DNA of 5,185 nucleotides from an uncultured bacterium (GTDB taxonomy: Bacteria > Patescibacteriota > Patescibacteriia > Patescibacteriales > Patescibacteriaceae). The stretch is from positions 1-5,185 of the forward strand of contig CALMNI010000077.1 in NCBI GenBank assembly GCA_937868555.1, written 5' to 3'. Position numbers and translations under genes: made by a program. Of the stretch, positions 1 to 4,672 are shown in pieces. Under the pieces are notes generated by a model. It did not search any database and was not told the DNA's origin. It was given only the letters and a program-made list of their open reading frames with translations. Numbering within the stretch: position 1 is the first letter of the stretch; every line of letters begins with the position of its first letter.

Positions 1-8
1 CCGCTTGT

Positions 9-48
9 AATGCCATAATTTCTTTTTTTGGAGATTATGGCATTTTTT
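9..48 (+). terminator. Probable intrinsic terminator of the upstream gene
   Basis: An 11-bp perfect stem (AATGCCATAAT at 9-19 paired with ATTATGGCATT at 34-44) closes a 14-nt T-rich loop and runs into six T's at 43-48. This is the shape of a rho-independent terminator reading rightward, although the stem is AT-rich for one. The opposite strand has no T-run after the hairpin, so it is unlikely to be bidirectional. The upstream gene lies outside the window; a TAA at 8-10 could be its stop codon, but too little sequence is present to show that. Its position suggests adk starts a new transcription unit. Confidence 0.7.
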
Positions 49-56
49 GTCTAATC

Positions 57-85
57 TATCCATAAAATACATATATTGCTATACT
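57..85 (+). promoter_or_regulatory. Candidate sigma-70-type promoter for the adk cluster
   Basis: TATACT at 80-85 is a good -10 hexamer and is preceded by TG one base away (77-78), an extended -10 arrangement. The -35 position at 17-bp spacing is TATCCA (57-62), which matches the consensus only weakly; extended -10 promoters tolerate this. Transcription would begin near 92 and leave a leader of about 57 nt before the adk ATG. The leader holds only a 4-bp hairpin (GGCT 113-116 with AGCC 120-123) and no recognisable riboswitch. The location just after a terminator supports the call, but AT-rich DNA produces such hexamers by chance. Confidence 0.45.
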
Positions 86-148
86 AACTATGGATAAAGT
101 CTACTTCTTTTAGGCTTTTAGCCATTTTAATTATTACTTATTATCAAC

Positions 149-817
149 ATGTCGCGGACTATTTTAGTATTTTTTGGACCCCCGGGCTCGGGAAAAGGCA
201 CACAATCCGATTTGTTATCAGAGGCCACTGGTTGGCCGGCTATTTCTACTGGCGAACTGTTGCGGCATGAACAAAAAATCGGTTCGGCAGTAGGGCGTAA
301 AGTAAAGGGCTTAATGAGCGAAGGGAATCTCGTCGCTGCTTCGCTCGTTGATCATTTATTGAAAAAACGCTTAGCTAAGCCGGATACTAAGAAGGGTTTT
401 ATTTTGGACGGTTATCCGCGCAACGAAAATCAGTTTAAGAATCTATTAAAATTAACGCATGGCGATGATAGGCTCTATTTTATAGACTTCCGCGTTCCTG
501 ATAGGGAAGTTATTACCCGTTTGTCTGGCCGCCGCGTTTGCGACTGTGGAGCCTCATACCATACGATGTATAATCCGCCTAAAGTAGCAGGGAAGTGCGA
601 TTTATGCGGCAGTAACTTGCGCCAGCGCCAAGATGACAAGCCAGCCGTTATTCGCCGCCGCCTTAAAGATTACAATGCAGTGATCCGTCCATTATTGGAA
701 AAAGCCAGCGGCCGAGGTTCAATTATTATCATTGATGGCGAGCGCTCAATTTTAAGCATTAATGCCGATTTAGTTAAGCAGCTTAAGCAATACGGATTAT
801 TAAAGAATAAGAAATAG
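149..817 (+). CDS. adk: Adenylate kinase, long-LID type
   Basis: Adenylate kinase interconverts ATP + AMP and 2 ADP in the cytoplasm and balances adenine nucleotides. The P-loop GPPGSGKGTQ lies at residues 10-19, the AMP-site segment STGELLR at 33-39 (the usual Asp after TG is Glu here) and the DGYPR motif at 87-91. The LID domain spans about 126-163 and ends in QRQDD (159-163), followed by the arginines of VIRRRL (167-172). The LID carries four cysteines (131, 133, 150, 153) in the zinc-knuckle position, but the first pair is C-x-C, not the usual C-x-x-C. At 222 residues the length is normal for a long-LID enzyme. The ATG at 149 begins right before the P-loop strand; no Shine-Dalgarno precedes it. 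It is first in a same-strand cluster, and a hairpin repeat starts 2 nt after its TAG stop. Confidence 0.97.
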   Translation: MSRTILVFFGPPGSGKGTQSDLLSEATGWPAISTGELLRHEQKIGSAVGRKVKGLMSEGNLVAASLVDHLLKKRLAKPDTKKGFILDGYPRNENQFKNLLKLTHGDDRLYFIDFRVPDREVITRLSGRRVCDCGASYHTMYNPPKVAGKCDLCGSNLRQRQDDKPAVIRRRLKDYNAVIRPLLEKASGRGSIIIIDGERSILSINADLVKQLKQYGLLKNKK

Positions 818-819
818 CC

Positions 820-857
820 AAGATTTCTCAGCCGCTTCGCGGCTTTCGAAATGACAA
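820..857 (-). repeat. Hairpin repeat element, copy A (adk-map gap)
   Basis: Read on the minus strand, the element has a left arm TTGTCATTTCGA (846-857) and a right arm TGAGAAATCTT (820-830) around a core. The outer arms pair over 5 bp (ATTTC 823-827 with GAAAT 848-852 on the plus strand). The core is an independent 6-bp stem (AGCCGC 830-835 with GCGGCT 839-844) with a 3-nt loop. Two further copies lie around the end of aspS with the same arms and different core stems. It fills nearly the whole 46-nt gap between adk and map. No T-run follows on either strand, so it is not an obvious intrinsic terminator. It resembles REP-type palindromic repeats; a mobilising enzyme is not in the window. Confidence 0.8.
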
Positions 858-863
858 CATAGT

Positions 864-1661
864 ATGAAAAAATTAATTAAAACTGAAGCCGAAATTAAAT
901 TAATTCGCGAAGGAGGGCATATTCTTGACCGTATTTTAAAAGAAGTGGCGGCTATGGCGCGCGTTGGGATAACAACAGCACAGTTTGAACAAAAAGCCTT
1001 AGAACTAATCGAAGAGGCGGGAGGACGTCCGGCCTTTAAAGGGTATAAAAGCGATAAAAAAAGCAAGCCTTTTCCGTCGGCACTTTGTATTTCCATTAAT
1101 GACGAAATTGTTCACGGGCCGGCCGTACCGGCTCGCATTGTTAAAGAAGGGGACATAGTAACGCTTGATATTGGCATGGAGTATCCGTATGTGAAAGGTA
1201 AAAAAGGTTACTATACTGATATGGCAGTTACTATTCCTGTTGGAAATATTTCAATGGCGGCGCGTACGCTTTTGGTGGGAACTAAAGAATCCCTTGAAGC
1301 CGGAATCGCTGTTATTAAAGCTGGCACGAAATTATCTGAATTGGGCGCAGCGATAGAAGCGGTGTTAAAAAAATATAAATTAGGAGTTGTCCGAGATTTA
1401 GTCGGACATGGCGTTGGCTATGATGTGCATGAAGAACCCCAAGTTCCCAATTACGGTTTTAAATCAGGAGATTTTCCCGATATGGAACTGCAAGCCGGTA
1501 TGGTTATTGCCGTTGAACCTATGGCAACCTTAGGTGATTGGCGCATTGCCCCGGCTAAAGATGGCTTTACGTATGTCACGGCCGATGGCAGCCTCTCCGC
1601 TCATTTTGAGCATACTCTGCTTGTCACGAAAGACGGTTGCGAAGTTTTGACCCAAAGTTAA
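864..1661 (+). CDS. map: Methionine aminopeptidase, type I
   Basis: This metalloprotease removes the initiator methionine from nascent proteins at the ribosome. The pita-bread fold ligands are all visible: D102 (in LDIG), D119 (in YYTDMAVT), H182 (in GHGVG), E218 (in AVEPM) and E249 (in FEHTLLVT). The substrate-binding histidines are H84 (in IVHG) and H189 (in VHEEPQVPNY). At 265 residues it is a plain type I enzyme with no N-terminal zinc finger and no type II insertion. Two small loop expansions relative to the E. coli protein, as I recall it, are seen around 62-70 (lysine/serine-rich) and 106-116. The ATG at 864 is the first usable start, since an in-frame TGA lies at 852-854, within copy A of the repeat. 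No Shine-Dalgarno is present. adk and map are frequent neighbours in bacteria, and ruvX follows after 10 nt. Confidence 0.97.
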   Translation: MKKLIKTEAEIKLIREGGHILDRILKEVAAMARVGITTAQFEQKALELIEEAGGRPAFKGYKSDKKSKPFPSALCISINDEIVHGPAVPARIVKEGDIVTLDIGMEYPYVKGKKGYYTDMAVTIPVGNISMAARTLLVGTKESLEAGIAVIKAGTKLSELGAAIEAVLKKYKLGVVRDLVGHGVGYDVHEEPQVPNYGFKSGDFPDMELQAGMVIAVEPMATLGDWRIAPAKDGFTYVTADGSLSAHFEHTLLVTKDGCEVLTQS

Positions 1662-1671
1662 GCGTCTTTCT

Positions 1672-2052
1672 ATGAATGAACAATGTCTTGGAATTGACTG
1701 GGGAACCAAAAGAATAGGCCTAAGCCTTGGTAATGCGGAAACAAAGCTCGCTTCGCCCTTGGGCGTTGTAGACAGTCTAGATGCCCTTCTGGAAATGGCA
1801 AAAAAGGAGAAAATTGAGCGTTTGGTAATAGGAATGCCTATTCATGCCCATGGACAGGATAGGCCTGATAATGGGCCTTTTGAGGCCTTTGTGGAGGCTT
1901 TAGAGGCTCGTAGCGGCCTTCCTCTTACAAGAATTGATGAACGCTTTTCGAGCCAAGCGGCCGATAAGCTGGGTGCTAATACCAAGCGGGACGGGCAGCG
2001 CGATGCCATTGCCGCTATGATAATTTTGCAAAGCTATTTCGATAGTTTATAA
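1672..2052 (+). CDS. ruvX: RuvX/YqgF family RNase H-fold nuclease
   Basis: Members of this family have an RNase H-like (RuvC-type) fold. They are known for pre-16S rRNA 5'-end processing and were proposed as alternative Holliday junction resolvases. Family motifs appear in order: LGIDWGTKRIGLSLG at 6-20 with catalytic D9, LVIGMPIHAHG at 51-61, RIDERFSS at 87-94 with acidic D89/E90, and RDAIAAMIILQSYFD at 110-124 with D111. The length of 126 residues is slightly below the usual 135-150, mainly because the C-terminal tail is short; the catalytic set is complete. The start at 1672 places the first beta strand immediately after the N-terminus and lies 10 nt after the map stop, so translation is probably coupled within one mRNA. 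No Shine-Dalgarno is seen. The next gene, recO, follows after 7 nt. Confidence 0.93.
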   Translation: MNEQCLGIDWGTKRIGLSLGNAETKLASPLGVVDSLDALLEMAKKEKIERLVIGMPIHAHGQDRPDNGPFEAFVEALEARSGLPLTRIDERFSSQAADKLGANTKRDGQRDAIAAMIILQSYFDSL

Positions 2053-2059
2053 TGAATAG

Positions 2060-2728
2060 ATGCCGGAAACTTATTGCGCTCGCGCCATTGTTCTCAGTCG
2101 GCGCCCTTACCGCGGGTATGATAACCGCGTTTCGGTATATAGCCGCGAACGGGGCAAGCTCGAATTGCTTGTCAAAGGAGCGCGGCGGCCGGCTTCAAAA
2201 CTAGCGGCTCATCTTGAGCCACTAACGCTTTTAGACCTTATGGTTGTCAGCGGCAAGATTCCTTTTGCCGGCGCAGCCGTAAGCCGCAATTGCTACCCTC
2301 ATCTTAAGAGTGACTTTGAAAAAGTGTCGGCAGCCGGAGCGGCCATTGGCCGTTTAAATCGCTTATTGAAAGAACATATTGCTGATGAAGAATTATTTTC
2401 TCTAACCGAAGATTTTCTTCATATCCTTGATACCCATACTGCTGAAGAAAGCTGGTATCAGTGGATTTCTAATATGTTTTTGTATAAGGTCTTGGAACGA
2501 TTGGGCTACGGAATCAATTTCGCGACATATGTTCCCGAAAAAGGACAGCCGCGGCTTGTTCCGGAAGCTAAAACATCTCTTGTTCATACGCAAAACCTGT
2601 CATTGAGTGAAATTGCAAAGCTGAAGGTACTGCGCAAGCCTTTAGCCGAGATGAATAGTTTTTTGGAAGTTTGGATAAGAAATATATCAGAATTTTTAAT
2701 TTTTAATTTTATAATTTTTAAAGCATAA
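2060..2728 (+). CDS. recO: DNA repair protein RecO, without zinc cysteines
   Basis: RecO works with RecR, and often RecF, to load RecA onto SSB-coated single-stranded DNA and can anneal complementary strands. The N-terminal OB fold (about 1-80) is typical: ARAIVLSRRPYRGYDNRVSVYSRERGKLELLVKGARRP... then HLEPLTLLDLMV. A helical domain follows, with FLYKVLERLGYGINFATYVPEKG at 140-162. That is where many RecO proteins carry a four-cysteine zinc site; here the only cysteines are C6 and C78, so zinc binding is absent, as in E. coli RecO. The last 12 residues (211-222, hydrophobic, Phe/Ile-rich) are encoded by an AT-only palindrome and are unlikely to be ancestral. An in-frame TAG at 2057-2059 fixes ATG 2060 as the earliest start. 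The call rests on the N-terminal domain and is otherwise moderate. Confidence 0.9.
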   Translation: MPETYCARAIVLSRRPYRGYDNRVSVYSRERGKLELLVKGARRPASKLAAHLEPLTLLDLMVVSGKIPFAGAAVSRNCYPHLKSDFEKVSAAGAAIGRLNRLLKEHIADEELFSLTEDFLHILDTHTAEESWYQWISNMFLYKVLERLGYGINFATYVPEKGQPRLVPEAKTSLVHTQNLSLSEIAKLKVLRKPLAEMNSFLEVWIRNISEFLIFNFIIFKA

Positions 2729-2762
2729 TTATAAAATTAAAAATTAATAATTATAAAATTAA
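2691..2762. repeat. A/T-only palindromic repeat across the recO-aspS junction
   Basis: A perfect 21-bp inverted repeat made solely of A and T (2696-2716 paired with 2727-2747) encloses a 10-nt loop (2717-2726). The right-hand unit AATTATAAAATTAA (2727-2740) recurs as an exact direct repeat at 2749-2762, so the left arm could alternatively pair with that copy over 14 bp. The left side also contains the 7-nt unit AATTTTT twice (2691-2704). The recO stop codon sits at the base of the right arm, and the aspS start is 4 nt beyond the last unit. No T-run follows the hairpin in either direction, so it is not a standard terminator. TATAAA hexamers at 2730-2735 and 2752-2757 might serve as -10 boxes for aspS, but this is not distinctive in such AT-rich DNA. 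Confidence 0.8.
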
Positions 2763-2766
2763 GACC

Positions 2767-4578
2767 ATGTTAAGAACTCATACTTGCGGAGAATTAAACA
2801 AAAAGAATGTCGGACAAGAGGTTGCGCTGGCTGGCTGGGTGCATACCCGTCGCGACTTTGGCGGCGTTGTTTTTATAGACTTGCGCGATCGCTACGGACT
2901 AACGCAAATTACTTGTAATAGCGAAAAGAATAAAGAGGCTTGGGAAATTGCTTCAACCTTGCGTTCGGAGTCAGTAATCCTTGTTAAGGGAGCGGTAGCC
3001 GCCCGCCCAAAGACAATGATTAATAAAACCATTAGTAGTGGCGAAATAGAAATTGATGTTATTTCTATTGAGATATTAAGTACTGCTGATGTCTTACCCT
3101 TTGAAATTAGCAATGAAGAAATTGCCAATAGCGTCAATGAAAATTTGCGCTTGGAGTATCGTTTTCTTGATTTGCGTCGTCCGAAATTGCAAAGCATGCT
3201 TAAGGCCAAAGATGATTTATTTACCTTGCTGCGCGCTTATTTTAAACAGCATAATTTTGTTGAAGTACAAACTCCAATTTTAGCCAACTCTTCGCCCGAA
3301 GGCGCCCGAGATTTCCTTATACCGTCGCGCCTCTATCCCGGAATGTCCTACGCCTTGCCGCAAGCTCCCCAGCAATTCAAACAATTATTGATGGTGGGTG
3401 GCGTTGATAGATATTTTCAAATTGCCCCGTGCTTCCGCGATGAAGATACGCGTAATGATCGCGCCTACGGCGAATTTTATCAGCTTGACATGGAAATGAG
3501 TTTCGCCACTCAAGAAGATATTTTTGCTATTATGGAACCGGTGATGAAAGAGATTGTTGAAAAATTAAGTACCAAGAAAAATTCCAACCTTGAAGAAGAT
3601 GGTTCATTTAGAAAAATTGCCTGGCGCGAGGCAATGGAACGATATGGCAGCGACAAACCTGATTTGCGCTATGACTTTGAAATTACGCCCGTTTCTTCAT
3701 TACTAGAAAATTGCGGTTTTGAACATTTTGAAGAAACTTTGAAAAATAATGGGGTTATCCATGCTTTGCGTGTTCCGGGCGGCGCAGTCTTTACTCGCAA
3801 AGTATTAGATGAATTACGCGCCCTTGCCGAAAAGCGCGGATTCGCTGCCTATGCAACTGTGAGCAAAGAAGAAGGCGGTCCTAAGTCTTCGCTTTCTAAG
3901 TTTATAAGCGATGATACTTTTAATTCCTTGTTTGCGGCAGCAAAAGCAGAAACTGGTGATTTACTTATTTTAGTAGCCGCGCCATGGCGTACGGCTTGCT
4001 TGACGCTCGGTGCTTTGCGCCAAGAATGCGCCAAGCGTTTGAATGTTCTTGATGCTAGCAAAGCAGCCTGGTGTTGGGTGGTTGATTTTCCTTTTTATGA
4101 AAACTCGGAGATAGATGGTTCGCTTGATTTTGGACACAACCCATTTTCAATGCCCCAAGGCGGGCACGAAGCCATTGATACAAAAAATCCTTTGGACATT
4201 TTAGCCTATCAATACGACTTAGTTTTGAACGGATATGAAGTATCGAGCGGAGCCGTCCGCAACCATGATCCGGAATTGCTGCGCAAGGCTTTTATGAAAG
4301 TCGGGTATGAAGCCGAAGAAGTTGAGCGCCGCTTTGGCGCGCTTATGAAGGCTTTCCGTTACGGCGTTCCGCCGCATGCCGGCAATGCTCCGGGCGTTGA
4401 TAGGCTGTTAATGGTATTAAATGATTGGGATTCAATTAGAGATCTCTATGCTTTTCCTAAAGATGGGCAGGGGAGAGATGTCTTAATGAACAGCCCTAGC
4501 GTGATTGATGATGAGCAATTAAGTGAGCTTGGATTAATTGTCATTTCGAAGGAGTCTGCTCAGAGAGCGGACGACTGA
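2767..4578 (+). CDS. aspS: Aspartyl-tRNA synthetase, bacterial type with GAD domain
   Basis: This class II synthetase charges tRNA-Asp with aspartate. Domains in order are an N-terminal OB-fold anticodon-binding domain (about 1-105), a class II catalytic core from about 140, a GAD insertion domain (about 305-420), and the end of the core. Motif 1 includes FVEVQTPIL (164-172). Motif 2 is FRDEDTRNDRAYGEFYQLD (223-241), one residue longer than the common bacterial DRQPEF form. Motif 3 is APGVDRLLMVL (541-551). Positions equivalent to the E. coli active site, as I recall it, are intact: Q202, K205, R224, E491, R498 and R546. The GAD domain rules out an AsnRS. F31 occupies the anticodon-contact position that is Leu or His in discriminating or nondiscriminating enzymes. 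The last 13 residues (591-603) and the TGA stop lie inside repeat copy B. The start lacks a Shine-Dalgarno. Confidence 0.97.
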   Translation: MLRTHTCGELNKKNVGQEVALAGWVHTRRDFGGVVFIDLRDRYGLTQITCNSEKNKEAWEIASTLRSESVILVKGAVAARPKTMINKTISSGEIEIDVISIEILSTADVLPFEISNEEIANSVNENLRLEYRFLDLRRPKLQSMLKAKDDLFTLLRAYFKQHNFVEVQTPILANSSPEGARDFLIPSRLYPGMSYALPQAPQQFKQLLMVGGVDRYFQIAPCFRDEDTRNDRAYGEFYQLDMEMSFATQEDIFAIMEPVMKEIVEKLSTKKNSNLEEDGSFRKIAWREAMERYGSDKPDLRYDFEITPVSSLLENCGFEHFEETLKNNGVIHALRVPGGAVFTRKVLDELRALAEKRGFAAYATVSKEEGGPKSSLSKFISDDTFNSLFAAAKAETGDLLILVAAPWRTACLTLGALRQECAKRLNVLDASKAAWCWVVDFPFYENSEIDGSLDFGHNPFSMPQGGHEAIDTKNPLDILAYQYDLVLNGYEVSSGAVRNHDPELLRKAFMKVGYEAEEVERRFGALMKAFRYGVPPHAGNAPGVDRLLMVLNDWDSIRDLYAFPKDGQGRDVLMNSPSVIDDEQLSELGLIVISKESAQRADD

Positions 4579-4586
4579 GAAATCTT
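4538..4586 (+). repeat. Hairpin repeat element, copy B (inside aspS 3' end)
   Basis: The plus strand reads TTGTCATTTCGA (4538-4549), then a core, then TGAGAAATCTT (4576-4586), the same arms as copy A in opposite orientation. The outer arms pair as ATTTC (4543-4547) with GAAAT (4579-4583). The core forms an 8-bp stem with one G-T wobble (GTCTGCTC 4554-4561 with GAGCGGAC 4565-4572) and an AGA loop. The core sequence is unlike those of copies A and C, yet it is equally self-complementary. The element is translated as the AspRS C-terminus and supplies its TGA stop at 4576-4578. Confidence 0.8.
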
Positions 4587-4630
4587 AAGATTTCTCACCA
4601 GTCGCTATCGCGACAGGCTCGAAATGACAA
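4587..4630 (-). repeat. Hairpin repeat element, copy C (tail to tail with copy B)
   Basis: On the minus strand the arms are TTGTCATTTCGA (4619-4630) and TGAGAAATCTT (4587-4597), matching copies A and B. ATTTC (4590-4594) pairs with GAAAT (4621-4625). The core stem is GTCGC (4601-4605) with GCGAC (4610-4614) around a TATC loop, extended by CC/GG (4598-4599 with 4616-4617) across an A-A mismatch. It begins at the base after copy B ends, so the two form a composite inverted pair of 93 bp with a perfect 22-bp palindrome at the junction (4576-4597). Confidence 0.8.
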
Positions 4631-4649
4631 TATTATATTGTATTATAAT
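4624..4649 (+). promoter_or_regulatory. Weak candidate promoter before the DUF5671-like gene
   Basis: A perfect TATAAT lies at 4644-4649, 23 nt before the ATG at 4673. ATGACA at 4624-4629, the outer end of repeat copy C, matches five of six bases of the -35 consensus, but the spacing is 14 bp, shorter than the usual 16-18. If used, transcription would begin around 4656 and give a very short SD-less leader. The intergenic DNA is AT-rich, so a chance match is possible. Confidence 0.3.
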
Positions 4650-4672
4650 TTATTTATTAACTAAGTAACTAT

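Noticed and set aside
112..124. Small GGCT/AGCC hairpin in the adk leader as a possible riboswitch or attenuator.
   Set aside because: Only a 4-bp stem with a 3-nt loop and no surrounding conserved structure.
820..857. Copy A as an intrinsic terminator between adk and map.
   Set aside because: The core stem is followed only by a few T's and then CGAAATGACA; there is no U-tract on either strand, and the same arms recur as a repeat.
851..862. Mini-ORF ATG-ACA-ACA-TAG just before map, as a possible leader peptide.
   Set aside because: It is made from the conserved repeat arm (ATGACA) plus chance bases, has no ribosome binding site, and has three codons.
800..1096. Minus-strand open frame of 98 codons opposite adk-map.
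   Set aside because: It overlaps the well-supported map gene and the repeat, has no family-like sequence, and is a shadow.
2402..2593. Minus-strand open frame of 63 codons within recO.
   Set aside because: Lies fully within recO on the opposite strand, with no recognisable domain or start signal.
2892..3283. Open frames on both strands within the 5' third of aspS (2892-3209 minus and 3089-3283 plus).
   Set aside because: Both are out-of-frame shadows of a strongly conserved AspRS coding region.
3849..4061. Minus-strand open frame of 70 codons opposite the GAD domain of aspS.
   Set aside because: Shadow of a conserved domain; no independent support.
2767..4578. Asparaginyl-tRNA synthetase as an alternative identity for this class II enzyme.
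   Set aside because: A GAD insertion domain is present and the active-site and N-terminal motifs are of the bacterial AspRS type.
4576..4668. Reading through the aspS TGA, which leaves the frame open for 29 further codons to a TAA at 4666-4668, as if TGA were a sense codon.
   Set aside because: AspRS homology already ends before the TGA, the extension only translates repeat copy C and AT-rich spacer, and no conserved protein here contains an in-frame TGA. Standard termination explains it.
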